NCBI GenBank assembly: GCA_022496205.1
Contig: WTXD01000005.1
Location: 496,001-560,000 of the forward strand
Source of the DNA: Gloeopeniophorella convolvens
Taxonomy: Eukaryota > Basidiomycota > Agaricomycetes > Russulales
DNA: 64,000 bases
Direction: 5' to 3'
The notes beneath the pieces were generated by a model. The model was not told the origin of the DNA, searched no databases, and saw only the letters and a list, made by a program, of their open reading frames with translations. Numbering within the stretch: position 1 is the first letter of the stretch; the number at the start of each line of letters is the position of its first letter. The translations under genes and the position numbers were made by a program. Of the stretch, positions 44,477-57,082 are shown piece by piece.

Positions 44477-47413
44477 ATGGACGGCCCTTCTACTTCTGCG
44501 TCCGCCCACCAGTATCTCTCTCAGCCTACATATCCTCACTACTCTCACCCCTCATCTGACCTCTCGTCATCTGCACTCTTCGCATCTCACAACTTTGCTG
44601 CCGCTCCTCACTACGCCCCCCATTCGCTTCCCACGGACCCTGCCCAGCCGTCATCAGACGTTCCGATGCTCTCGACCACTCCAGCCCCGCTCGAGGACGA
44701 CGATCAAGATCTCGTTCTCTTGTCTAATCTCTCCGATCTTCCTTCATCATCCATCCAGAGTTTCCAGAGCAATCAGGAAGGTGGCGGACTTTCCCGTCAA
44801 CTCACTCTCCAGGAGCAAGAGCGCCTCGCCAACCTCGACCGCCTCAAGTTTTTCCTCGCCACGGCACCCTCTGCCTGGTCCGGCTCGTCTGGCCTCTCGG
44901 ATACCAGTGCCGACCACTCTGCGCATCCAAACGCCGCTCACCCTGCACTGAACCGCTTCCTCCTTCCTAATCAGGAATACGTCACCTGCGTCCTCTGGAA
45001 TGGGCTTTATCACATCACCGGCACGGATATCGTCCGCGCCCTCGTGTTCAGATTCGAGGCCTTTGGCCGGCCCGTCAAGAATATGAAGAAGTTCGAAGAG
45101 GGCGTCTTCAGCGATCTTCGGAATCTCAAGCCTGGTGTTGACGCATCATTGGAAGAACCAAAGGTGGGTTACCAAATCTTTCCCGCACTGATCATCAGAA
45201 CTGATCCGCTCTTTAGTCGCCTTTCCTTGACCTCTTGTTCAAGTATCAGTGCATACGCACGCAGAAGAAGCAGAAGGTCTTTTATTGGTGTGTATTCTCT
45301 CAACTTTCTCATCCCCTTCAGGTGTTGATCGGTAATCTTCAGGTTCTCTGTTCCCCACGACAGGCTGTTCCTTGATGCCCTGGAGCGTGACCTCAAACGT
45401 GAGAAGATGGGTCTTGATGCCACTACCGTCGTCACCGGCGAGCCCGCCCTGTCTTTCACCTACGATCCCAAGCGGTCGCTGTTCGAGCAGTTCAGCAAGC
45501 CTCAGAAAGGCGAAGCGGACGAGGAGGATGCCCCCGGTTCTGATAGCGCCGATACCAGCGCGGTCAATAAGATGATCAATCCCGCCGACTCGATCGTGGG
45601 CCGCTCCCGCGAGGACGGTTCTTCATCTTCTGACGAACGTTCTGGCGAAGATTCTCGCCCCCGCGCAGGTCCCAGTGCGGCATTCTTGTCCATGTTCTCG
45701 CTGTTTGAGGGTTCTCCCTCGTACAAGCGCCGTCGCCGTCGGCAACCCAAGATGACCCGCAAGTCCTCCGAGGAGATGTCCGATAACGCGTCCAGCGCGG
45801 GCAGCGTCCGCCAGTCCGTAGATGAGCACCAGGTCGCGCCAAGCCTTGGGCACCGATTGGGCCTCAACATGAACGCCTCCGATGCCTTCCTTGCCCAGGC
45901 TCGTCGCCCCGGAATTTCAAACTCGGTCGGACATGTCGGTCATCATGCGGGGTCATCCAGCCTTCCAGAAAACTCGCAGCTCTTCGTGGGGTCGAACCCT
46001 TCCTCTAGCGGGCTCTACCTTTCTTCGGGCATCGACGGGATCTCGCGTCACCCGCAAAGGCAGAATACGTACCCACTCTATGACCCGCAGGGTTCAGCGA
46101 CCCTTGGTCACGCGTCAAGGTCCCAGGGTGCTTCTGTCCAGGGGGCGTCGCCATACACGCTCTCTGGTGGCTCTGCCTCGCATTCCTCATCCAGCCTCCC
46201 CGCTCCGTCCCAAAAAGTCAAGGCGTTCTCGTGCCCACTGTACTCGTGCGGCCGTCTCTTCAAGCGCCTTGAGCACCTGAAACGTCACCTGCGCACCCAC
46301 ACCATGGAGCGCCCATTCCAGTGCACAGTTTGCCAGAAGCGCTTCTCGCGCTCGGACAATCTGACCCAGCACATGCGCATCCACTCGCGCTCGGGTGATT
46401 TCAGTGCGGCGGCTTTCGGTTCTGGGATGTTCGGCGATGAGGATGCGGATGCGGATAACGAGGGCTTCGACCACCTGGATGATGGAGACAGCGACTTTGC
46501 GGCGTATGCCTCCACGCGTCTTGTCGAGGTGGAGGTGCAGGGCGAGCTCCCCGACGAAGGTCTGTTGCCCTCCGCGGCGACGGCCACCGGCTCGAACGGC
46601 GCATCCCAAGGGCTCTTCTCATCCGCGATGTCCGATGTCCAGTTTGCGCAGGCGACCCCGCAGGAGCAGAGCGGCTATCATGCCGCGGGCACGTCATCAC
46701 CCTGGAGCATGCAGACCACGCCTTTGCCAAGTTCCGGCTATCGCAGTCTTGAGGCATCGCCTTCGCGGATGGCTCAGAAGATCAGCGGCACCAGTGGGCC
46801 CCACTATGGCTCATATCCCGGCAACGTGGCCAGCTCGTTCACCTCCGTCTCCGCGCCCCCACACAAGTCCGTGTTCGATCAGGCGGCGTTGTATCCCCAG
46901 AGCCTGGATCACTCGCAGCAGTCAGGACCCGGCCCCATCAGGCGCCATCGCAGCGTAACTCCGTCCGTCCTCCAGAATGGAGAGCTCATCAGGCGACCCA
47001 TGACCGCAGCGTCGATGTCTGATTACGCGCCCAGCCCTGCCCCGCGAGGATTCCACCCGTACGCTGGCGCGATGTCGTCGAGCCACCCTTCCATCAGCTC
47101 GACTCGCTCGAGTCCGGCAGGCTACCATATCCCGCTGGAGCCTACGCCCCTGCATCAGTCGCAGGTGCCGCGCGGCGCAGACGACGTGGCGCGCGAGCCG
47201 GTCGACTTTGCGTCTTTCCCCGCGGCGTCATCAGTGGGCTTCGGGCTGCCAAGTACGAGCGAACCGAGCTCGTACGACAGCATGTACCAGCTGTCCGAGG
47301 CGCCGTCGACCTTCCCGACCTACAACCAGGCGCAGGCGTTTTTCCAGACGGGCGCAGGCGCAAATTCGGGCTTCTTTGCGAGTCACAGCGAGCCCCAGCA
47401 AGTTGTTATGTGA
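44477..47413 (+). CDS. STE12: Ste12-like transcription factor with C2H2 fingers
   Basis: Homologue of Ste12/SteA, the regulator downstream of the pheromone/filamentation MAP kinase. Exons 44477-45163, 45217-45287 and 45343-47413 give 942 aa. Residues about 117-276 form the STE DNA-binding domain: [74 protein letters not shown], then [20 protein letters not shown] and [20 protein letters not shown]. At about residues 547-600 are two C2H2 fingers, [19 protein letters not shown] and [19 protein letters not shown], the arrangement of filamentous fungi, which Saccharomyces Ste12 lacks. The remainder is Ser/Pro/Gln-rich and probably carries activation and MAPK sites. Large gene-poor flanks surround it. 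The frame is intact. Confidence 0.93.
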
Positions 47414-49826
47414 ATGTGCACGACCACACGCAGTCTCAAGTCATGACGATGAAGAGTACCCTACTCCCGGAACCACGACTTAATCGCTCTCTATTCTACA
47501 ACTCTTCCGCTAATCTGCTTCATTTCTCCATCAAAGATCAACTCCGTGGTTCCCTTCTGTCAATAACGCCTCTGTCAACCAATGCTGTGCGTATCATAGC
47601 GCCATTTAATTGCCAGCCTCCTCAAGAGTCGCGTCGTTTAATCGTATTCTACTTCGCCCTGCGCTTGGCCGCACCCTTGGATCCGTCGTATTCTTTTCGT
47701 TTTCCCTTGCCTGCTTGTGTCGTGTTGCATCATCCGTACCATATACATACATACGCATCCCGTAGCAATTGTTCCCCCACATCCACCCATCATCACCATC
47801 CGTCCGCCAGCACGCGAGGCGCCGCTGCACTGACCTACCTATCTGTACTTAATCGCTCTCGTCTAATTCTCGTTCGCTCGCTCTGCGCTGCTCTCATTTG
47901 CACACCACTGTCTTTATACGCACTATGCCTCTTTCATGCAGCCCTCGCCTCGCGTCTCTCGCCCCACGTGTATTTCCCCCCGCCCCGTCCTGATGATCCG
48001 ATCGATGTACTACTTATCCTCCGCCCTTCTGTTTTAATTCTCTAAATATACGTCCACTTCGTATGCCCTAACTAATAGACTGCTTTGGCATGATAATGCT
48101 GTGTGATGAACGCGCGCGACGGGGTACTCGGTGTGGGAATGTGCGCACGGCGAATCAGCCCGCTGCAATAAGGGATTGTATGCTGCGTGCATATGGGGCT
48201 GGACGCGCGCGCATCTGCGGTGCGTGCGGAGGCCTATTTCCGAAGAGACTCGCAATATGGAAGGCAGTCGCCCAGATATCGCCGTCGCGACGCAGCAGCG
48301 CTGCTCTTATTAGCCCCGCCTGGCTCTGCGGCGCACGCAGCACAATCAAGTATGGCGCGACGTGATAGATAGAATCAATGGCGCAAGTGGGCTCGCGCAG
48401 AGGCGCCGTTGATCATCAGCGGCATCGTGGAGGCGTGCTGATCCCGACGAGCCTCGACCCCCGCGTGCGCACCGCATCCCGCGGCCCTGACACTGCAGCT
48501 GGCACCAGATTCTGTCGAGCGTGGGCACGCGGCATGATGAACTACGCTGTGTGATTGATGCGTTGGCGCTTGTGCGCTGCGATTAACTCGGGGGTGCGGT
48601 GTCCTCAGGGACTGGGGACCGTGGGTGCCAGTGCCAGTGCTGCTGGAGCGGGCGACAGCACGCATCATCATTATCACTGATCTCATCATCCGCGCTCGTT
48701 TGTTGGGCTGGCGCTGTGCTCAATCCTGACTCCGCGAGATTTAAACAGAGATGCAGATCTAGACGATGCCTCCGCCGGTCCAATACAACGCGCGTTGCTA
48801 TGATGCCGCGTTCGCACCAGGTCATTTAGGGTTGCGTTCTTGTGCGCACCAGATGGCGAGCCGGGATCGGAAGCTCTGACGTGACGCCGCGCGAAGCTGG
48901 TTGCCGTACACGGTGCCACACCCACCTACACGACGCGCAGCTCCCCGTCGCGCAGCCGATGTCGACGAGCCCTCGTCCTCGGTGGCGCAGCGCCGGCGGC
49001 CCCACCGGAGCGGGCTGGCGTGCGTGCCACCATCAGCCTGTGCTATCAGGTGGCGGCGCGCCCGCGCACCTCGTGCGCACTCGCGCAAGCGCGCTGGCAC
49101 TTGCCCTGCGGGTGCCTCGGACTTGCACGTCCGGCCCTGCATCGCCATCGCTATCGCGAGCATGACATGCATGATGCGCCGCGCACGCGCGGATAAGCGG
49201 GCGCTCCACCGTTCGCGGCGCGGCGGCCTTCGACCCCCGGCATGGAGGGAGGGGTGTGCGCACCACCCTGCTGTAGGGCGCGCGCGGCCGGGGTGCTGAG
49301 ATCCGCCGCTCCATTACCCCACTTTCATCCAAACGGGCGGTGGTCGTGTCGTGTGCGCGCCCGATGCGCCGGGGCGTCAGCTACGGACGACGACTTTAGG
49401 GGAGCGGATATCTGCGGGGCGCGATTGGGTTACGTTGGGCTGGGCAGAAGCACGCTGGGAATCAGGTGCGCAGCGCGATGCGTGGGCGGAGTCGACGATC
49501 AGCGACGTGCGTGGGCAGCGCGAGTTCTAGTGGCGCCGGGCAGGGAGCGGCCCCGCGCGCGCTCTCCATGTCATGCGGCGTCGCGCGGTGCGCGGTTCTT
49601 TTTGCGAGCCTTTTGGACCCGCTTTGGGGGCAGAGGCCTGCCGCGGGACCGATACTTGGGTATTTTCTCAGTGCGCTGGCGACCGGCTGGCCGGGTGCGT
49701 GAATGGGGAGCGGGACCCGGTGCGCGCACGCGACTCGAAAGGAAGAGGTAAAGCCATCTGCGCTGCGTTCCATCCGCATCGTCCTGTACCTACACATCAA
49801 AGAAGAGACCGACGCCCCTCGACATG
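47414..49826. other. Gene-poor region after STE12
   Basis: About the first 650 bp are pyrimidine-rich and probably 3' UTR. From about 48080 to 49800 the sequence is GC-rich with overlapping frames on both strands but no recognisable protein. Confidence 0.45.
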
Positions 49827-52114
49827 TCACGCGGGCACGGCGTCCTGCTGCCCGTCCCACACGTACCCGTGGAAAACGTTCGCCCACCAGCGCACCTCGC
49901 CGCGCTCCGCCTCGTCGCGGCACACGACGCCCTGCGTCTCTGCCTCGCCAGCATCTCATCCGCGAGGCCCGTCGGCACGCCCTCCACCTGCGCGACGTCG
50001 AGCGTCGTGCGCGCGCCCGCGCCGAGCAGCAGGTTGTGCAGCCGTGCAGCGAACGCCGCGGATGTGTACACCGGCGTGTGTAGCACGCGCAGGCCGCTCG
50101 CGCGGAACGTGCGCTCCGTGATCATAGGTGTCGTGTACGCTGGCAGGTGCGGGAGCACCTGCAGGAACTGTGCGGGCGTGAGGAGCGCTGCGTGCGCGCG
50201 TTCAGTCAGCGTCTGGCATAACAGCGGGCAGCAGGGAAACCTATGCTTACCGACGCCCCGCGCGCGATTCCACCCACCCCAAACCTCGTCGAGCGGGACG
50301 ATGCCGCGCCCGTCCATCATGCCCGTGCCACTCTTGCCACCCATGCCCTGCAGCACACCCGCGAGCTCGCGCGCGAGCTGCTCGTGCCAGCGCTTCTCAT
50401 CACGTGCCATATCGAGCGTGACAGGCGCGTCGGCCATCTGCAGGCCCAGCTGCGCGAGCGACGAGCGGATGAAGGTCGCCGTCTCCGGCTCCGTGGCGCC
50501 GCTACCCGGCGGCGCGTTGGGCCCGCTCACGGCGGTCAGCCGCTCGTTTAGCTCGCCCGCGAGGCGCACCATCTCGCGCGCTTTGATCATCAGCGCGTCG
50601 AGATCCTTCAGTGCGTCGTCCATGTCGAGGTGCGTCGACTGGGCGGACGTCTCCACGCCGCGCACGAGGCCATCTGGAAAGGGCGCGCGCCATCAGCATC
50701 GAGGGCCTAAGACCGAGCATCCCGCATACACACCAATGCCGAAGCGGTCAGCACCTGAGGATTCGGCGCGTCGGCCAATCGCTTTCGCCTACACTGTCTG
50801 CGTCAGCTTTATCATCTGCGAGGACGACATGTATGCGCGCCTGCCAAGCTTTTCCCAGGAGACTGCGCTTCAAGGTTGCGTATAGCGTCTTGTCACCGCC
50901 CTTGCGGAAGCTCAGGCGCAGCATACTGCCGTCATCACCTGATATCTCCGGGTTCGGTGTCTCGGGGCGTGATGAGGGCGCAGATTTCAAGGGCAGTGCG
51001 ACACGAGGCAGGCTCGTCCCACATATCTCGCATTCCGAGAGCGCTGGGTGATTCAGGAAGGTGCACGCAGGACAGGCGACTTCTTTGGACTGGCTGACGG
51101 AAGCTGTGGGGAGAGAAGATGATAGAGGGACCGCGACAGGAGATGGTGCGGAAATTGCACGAGGAGGCGTCGACGTCGTTAAGCGCGACTTGGAACGAGG
51201 CACACCACAAAGAGCACATTTGGCACCCGTTGGACTCGAGCCCGGCGGGTTCCGGAAGTCGCATACTTCACATTGCCAACTTTCTCCAACTTCTTCGCTG
51301 TCTGCCGTTGTAGACGCTTCAGAAGTCAAATAGATCGTGACTTTCGATGATGACGTGAACAGGCCGGCATAGTACTGCGTCCTGACGATGGTTGAAAGGT
51401 CGAGGGCGAAAGATCGGGAGTGAGGCTTGGAGGCGTCGATGTAGAATAGACGATGGCTGGTCACGTAAACTGTACCATTCTGGTGATTGGCAGACTTCTG
51501 TACACTGAGACGTTAATCAGGATGTGGGAGAGCGATGGAAGCGAGAAGATAACGTGAGGAAAAGCAGAGACGGCGCATGGAATGTCGGTAACAAGCAGGC
51601 TATAGCCCAGTCGAGGCCATCGACGGCTGATACAGTGGAAGCCAATGAGGCCCGATGGCGGGGAAATCAACCAGCGTGGGCCGACATGCCAACCTCTTTG
51701 AGGCAAACAGGATGGGCCCCCACGCCCATGCCAAGCCCACGGTGTGAAACGCAAACAGGCAGCAGCAGCGGCGGGTATATCCGATAAGGCTCTCTAGAAG
51801 AAAGAGCATTTTCGAGAGGAGCGACGGGTCTTTACTGTTCTAACACCGTGGCGCTTCGAATAGTTGTTCACAAAGCGAGGGTTACACGATGATACCTGCG
51901 CTCCCAGGCATTGGCTTGGCCTCGAAATAAGCTCAAGCCACGAAGCAGCGAGGGATGCAATGCTGGGATCAGGAGGAGATAGATCTGGGAAAGCGCCGTA
52001 CCCATCGTAAATCCCCACGCCATCCTGGCTGGCGTGATTCTCTTCGTCGTCATATAGCAGAGCGGGTACGGGGATGGTACCGTCGACGGATCTTGTGTAT
52101 TTCTGCAGAGTCAT
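49827..52114 (-). CDS. VPS36: ESCRT-II subunit Vps36
   Basis: Vps36 recruits ESCRT-II to endosomes and ubiquitinated cargo. Exon 1 (52114-52002) encodes MTLQKYTRSVDGTIPVPALL and the first GLUE strands. Exon 2 starts at 51504 and continues NHQNGTVYVTSHRLFYIDAS. The GLUE domain is split by two NZF fingers as in yeast: WQCEVC...CALC, and CPACTFLNHPALSECEIC, which has the TF ubiquitin-binding pair. Downstream are STAQST-like GVETSAQSTHLDMDDALKDL and the winged-helix part LLTPAQFLQVLPHL. Near 49950 the reading frame breaks. The end expected for the family (VCRDEAERGEVRWWANVF, then GYVWDG) is in another frame that stops at 49827, while the open frame as read stops at 49790. Either an indel or a sequence error. 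The donor of the exon ending near 50793 is uncertain. Confidence 0.85.
51505..52001 (-). other. Long first intron of VPS36 (497 bp)
   Basis: Donor GTACGG at 52001 and acceptor CTCAG ending at 51505 join GAT GG with T GTA CAG and give the family-like sequence DGVQKSANHQNG. Nearly all other introns here are 40-60 bp. I see no clear C/D-box (TGATGA) in it. It may carry an enhancer, a snoRNA of another class, or an unrecognised alternative start. Confidence 0.55.
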
Positions 52115-53102
52115 GAGACGCGCATGCAGAGAGGGCGAGCCAACGCGAGGAGTCGATAAGGTCAAGGTACCCTAAGTAGCAAATGATATGTGGAACCCGC
52201 TGCGCGGGGCGGTGCCTCGCTATCAATAGGCGTGGAGGAATGAGACCAAAGACGAAACAGCGGGGAGGTCCTTACGGTGGGAGGCGGCTAACTCACCGCC
52301 TGAGAGTCTGACTGGAGCCGGTGAGAGCTTGGACCGTCTTCCGGACAATTCGAAATATTGACCAAGAAAGATCGGGCGCGTTTGAACGATTCTCAAGTGG
52401 ATTCCGAAAGATAGTGCGAATATAGGGGGCGCGGAATCAGTTAGCAAGCGTGCTACCGACAATCGCAAGAAAGGAGGAGCAAAGGAGAGGCAGCGAGTGT
52501 TCGTCGGAGTGCTCAGAGTTGAGCGTCTGCGCCATTTCCCGATCGGGAGGTGGGCCGAACGAATCCCACACTATCCCACACCGGGCCAGGTCCGCCAATC
52601 AGGACAGACGCGTCTTTGTGTGGCAGCCCACTCCCTTGGTTTCTCCTCTTCCTCTCTCCGCCCGTTTCTTGTTCTCAGTCCCACACAGGCCGCCAAGGAC
52701 ACTGCAAGGAACATCGGCTTTTCTGACTGCTACTCGATAACGCTATTCTCTGCGCGCTCGGCCGTACACTTACGCACTTGTTGTACGAGGACACAGTGAT
52801 GCCACCAGGAGGGTGAGAACGACCGTCAATCGGTCTTCCTTGTGACCTTCCGTTACCGGCACCCGCAACTCTCACCGAGACTTCTGCGAGAATGTATTTC
52901 TCCCGGCTCAAATACACGACTTGGCGCGTGGGTTCTCGCTCCCTTTTCCATCCCCCATGTGGGGTGTTGTCCTTTAAGTGCCCGCGCTGCTCTTCTCAGC
53001 CCATCCTTTCCCGCTCCTTCGACGGCGTAATAACACTGACGAGTTGTAGTCTATCAACTGTCTACACTCGCCTCCTGCTGGTGATCCTCTTCGCTCTTCA
53101 TA
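52115..53102. promoter_or_regulatory. Divergent upstream region, VPS36 and membrane protein gene
   Basis: Nearly 1 kb between two divergent start codons. An open frame from 52892 joins the next gene's frame but begins with unlikely coding sequence. The signal peptide model starting at 53103 is preferred. No other gene is visible. Confidence 0.5.
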
Positions 53103-54925
53103 ATGAGGTGAGTCCGTTCGTAGCTTCTCTACAACCCGCTCTTACCTTCGACTCCACACCAAGCAGATCTACAATCTACGCATTTATCCTTCTCTTATGC
53201 TCGTCACTCTACGGCTGTCCGTCTGTCGTACTAGCGGGGCAGGTTAACATCACTGTCGACGACAACGACCCGTCGATCATCTACCAACCAGCAGCCTGGT
53301 GGTTCTTCAGTGGGAACTCTTCGGGCTGCGCTTTCTGCCTGACTCCTCCCTCCCCAACAATAGCCTACAAAAGCACTTGGCACCACGGGCTTCATGTCAT
53401 CCCCACGACAGACACGGACGACACTTCCGAAGACGACGAGGACAGTGATTCGCATGGTTCGGACAAGGACTCTGGGAAACAGAAAGGTGGTGGCGGGAGT
53501 GGGAAACGCGATGCCGACGACAGCGTTTACGATCCTAATAATGGGGCAACTGCATCACCATTTACGACTGCCAAGCTCGACTCCGACGATGCGGGTTTCG
53601 TCGACCACCCCGTATCAGTTCAGCTTAATTTTACTGGTCTGTTCCCTCTTGACCTGATGGCTATGTCTTACTGTCATGTCTTACCGTCTTTTTTTTTAGG
53701 ATCGGCCATCTATTTATATTGCATCTTGCCCTTGGGGCTACCACCCAATCCTAATAGCACTCCGACGTTCATGAACCTCTCTTTCACCCTGGACAATCAA
53801 TCCGCTGGTAGCTTCTTGCATACTGGTGCAGCGAATACTGGCGGCTTCCAACCGAATGTGTCAGTCTTCTCGCGCACAGGACTTGCCGACTCCGCGCACA
53901 CCCTCCTCGTCAACCTTGGACCTGATTCCGTCTTCCTCTTCGATTTCTACGTTTTCAGTCAGGCCGACGGGTCAAATTTCGGCTCACCACCAGCTTCCTC
54001 GCCAATTATCTCTGTGCCAAGCCAAACGCCGAACACTTCAGACGGGTGAGTCGTATCTCCGCCCTTTCTTCGGCGACTAGCACTCACAGATTATCTCCTT
54101 CCGCTCGCTATCCCCCATTTCATGTCACCTGCGCCTCTGTCATCATCCTGGTCCAATCGAATCAGTTCAAAGCAGAAAAAGCATGACGTCGCCACCTTCG
54201 CTGGTGCAGTGGGCGGCTCAGTCGGTGTATTAGCTATCATTTCTGCCTGCCTCGCATTCAGCATCTACCGCCGCCGCCGACGTTCCGCACATCGACAACG
54301 CCACGAGATGGGATCTGACGCCCAGTCTTTCCATACCGACGCATCCGAGGATGGACCGCCGATGCAAGGGCCAGCACCATTTGTCCCGAGATATTTCCCA
54401 GGTACTGTCCCGATTGCGCCGCCGCCGTACATCGGTCCTGCAGATGATCCACTTCTGCCGAGGATATCCGATACGTCATCGACGACATCTTATCATCACA
54501 TCCCGCCTCCCCTTCCTTTCACGCATCGCGCACCTCCATCTGCAGCGTTACTCGCCACACATGATGCAGAGCCTCTAGATATTCCACCACCGTTCTCTGT
54601 CGCAGTATCATCACCAGTATCACCAGTCCTTGCCAACGTCGCACCCCAATCAATATCTCGGATACCACCTCCAGGGTTCGAGGAGGACGAGGAGACAGAA
54701 CAGACTGAAGTGGCTCCTATCCTTCCAGCCGAGCCATTACCACCACCTCCGCGACACCCACGGCCGTCCCGACCAAACAGCCTACGCAGCACACGATCCT
54801 CGACTTCTGCTTCTTTGCGCGAGGTCACGGAGACTCTCGCGCTACGTGCGGAGAGCAGTGGCAGCGAGACAGATGACCCCTTGCCACCGGCCTCAGATGG
54901 CCATAGTGCTGCTCATGGCGCATGA
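53103..54925 (+). CDS. Type-I membrane protein, hypothetical
   Basis: Four exons, 53103-53107, 53167-53636, 53700-54045 and 54166-54925, give 526 aa. The first coding exon is 5 bp (ATGAG|GTGAGT); splicing yields a clean signal peptide, MRSTIYAFILLLCSSLYGCP to about residue 25. The ectodomain begins QVNITVDDNDPSIIYQPAAW, an opening seen in many agaricomycete surface proteins (from memory). It has several N-glycosylation sites (NIT, NSS, NFT, NLS, NQS, NVS) and an Asp/Ser/Gly-rich insert at about residues 90-130. One transmembrane helix at about residues 281-306 (VGGSVGVLAIISACLAFSIY) is followed by RRRRR. The long cytosolic tail is Pro-rich, with runs such as PPPLPF and PPPPRHPRPSRP, possibly SH3-binding. 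Function unknown. Confidence 0.75.
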
Positions 54926-57082
54926 CACATCTCAGGTGAGCACTCTCTGGTGGCCGCGCGGCATGCAATGGGCGGCATCATCCTCTTGGGGCCGCGGACA
55001 CCGTCTCGGGCAGCCGCTCCCACGGCGGGCACTAGGAGCGCTTCGCGTGCCGTGCGGACGCGTCGCCTCTCACGCCCTCACGCCCATCCGTCGCTGACGC
55101 GCGCCCTCCTTCCGTTTGCAGGACTTTGTTCTCATACCGGACCTTCACACGCACGCGCGGGGCTGCCCGGGTTTACGAAATCATGTTGTATAGAACGTGC
55201 AGGAATATTTATCAGTGCTGCGGGAGCGGTTCGCACTCCTCCTTCCGGTGTTACGGGCGGCGTGCGAGACGTGGTAGGCCCGATGCCAAATGCGCTTGCA
55301 CGTGAGGACGTTGCACATGGACGCAGTGCACACCTATTGAACTTGCCTTCCGGAGGCGTGCTTCGTTGAATGGCGGGCAGCGTGCGCGGGCATGGGAGTG
55401 CAGCGCACGAGCCCCGTCGAGACTGCAGCTCGTTCTTTGCATCTGAGCAATGGAGCGTACAATCGTATCACGTCGCCCAAACCAGCCGGAGCATACCCAG
55501 TGCGCTCTATTTATACCACCACTAACACAACACTTGTCATCCGGCCTACCCAGCGGAACACACGTCTGACGGCATGATGCATAGCAGTGCGGTGCAGTAC
55601 TTACGCCCATGCCACGGGCAGAACGGATCCTCCGTAAGATTTGCCCACTGCACGGTGAGAGTCTGCGTCCCACCGCACGGGTGCGCCCAGGCGTGCGGGT
55701 GCGGGCACCACCGCGGGTATGGGGCACCATGTCGAGACACGATGGCGGGCCCGGCGCAGCGGACGCTCACAGCGTGCCTGGGCACCGCGCGTCCCCGAGC
55801 ACGCGCGACGCCAGCACAGCGAAGCCGCGCGGATGCGGGTGCGCGCACCAGGCACCCCTGCGTCACACTAATTCGGGCCCACCACCGCACCAAGGGACAG
55901 GATGCGCCGCCCCACCATGACGCGCACTGGTAGCGGCCGCGCGCCATGCCGCTGTGCCACGCACGGGACAACAGCGCTGGGAACGCGCGGGCGGTGTGCG
56001 GGCGCACTGAGCGCGGGGCGTCGCGCGCGGTGGCGTGGTCCCGTGAGCGGAATCGCTGCACCGCGACCGAGCGCGGTATATATAGGCTCGCGAGGAAGCA
56101 GGGGCGCGCGGGTGTTCCAGGCACGAACCACTGCCCCTTGGGTCAGCACCGTCTGCGCACTTCTTTCTCCCGTCCCTTGGTCGGTAAAGCGAGTCGCCAG
56201 AACGTATATGCGTGAGCCTCGGGTACGTGACGGTATGCGTGTGCAGCGGGCAGCCGTGCCTGCGTCGGCAGCGCTGCGCTGATGGGTACGAGACGTACTT
56301 ATGGGGGGACGACGCCGCTGGGACTGCCCTGCCCGTTGCGCTGGAGCTGCAGCGTGTCACGTCAGCGCTGGGCGAGGCCCGAGAACACTCAGCTTCTTGA
56401 CGTACTACACCGTGCGCACGGGTGTCCGAGGCCCAGCCCCCGCAGTGGTTTTACCTCACTCTGATGATCTGGAAGGGTATGAAGACTGCCCGGCGTCCGG
56501 AAAACGTACATATAGCTTAAGAGCCTAGCCAATTTTAGTTTCGCAGGACTCGTGAACTCCAGCGGCGACTTGTCGAGTTTTGTTCTTGGCTGCGTGCCTG
56601 AGAGAACTTCGAGGGGTCAATAGTACCACTCTTCTGGGACCCCGTTTTGGGCACCAAGCATCCTACAGCACAGATGGCTAGGGCTGGAGTCTGCAGCGTC
56701 CTGAAAAGACATACAGGGCTCCCTACGATCTCACACTTGTCAGTGATGGGAGTAGACCCGCGGGAGTAGGGGCGCGGAACAGAATACTACCTGGGAACTC
56801 TTGATGCAGTTCAACTACGTTCATCTGCGTCGATTCCTGGTGTATCTGCACGAGGCAGTCTCGACGCAGTGCTGTCCACAGCGGCCAGACAACGTTGGAA
56901 GGTTCGACATCTACTTGATTGGGAGCTGACCACACGGAGAACGCTTATAAACGTTGAATCCAAGGTTATCCTCCTGCTTGTCGCTGATTTTAGATGCAAC
57001 GTATGTTCATATTGCCAAGCCGCGATACGTATGCAAGACACACGCGATGATAACCTAGTCGTACAAGTCCAGAGGGGGGGCA
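54926..57082. other. GC-rich intergenic stretch
   Basis: From 54940 to 56520 the DNA is GC-rich with overlapping frames on both strands and no recognisable protein. TATATATAGG at about 56078 is a possible promoter element. From 56530 to 57082 is mixed-composition 3' flank of the next gene. Confidence 0.45.

Noticed and set aside
49790..50885. Long plus-strand frame opposite VPS36
   Set aside because: It is the complement of recognisable VPS36 coding sequence in a GC-rich gene and has no domain character.
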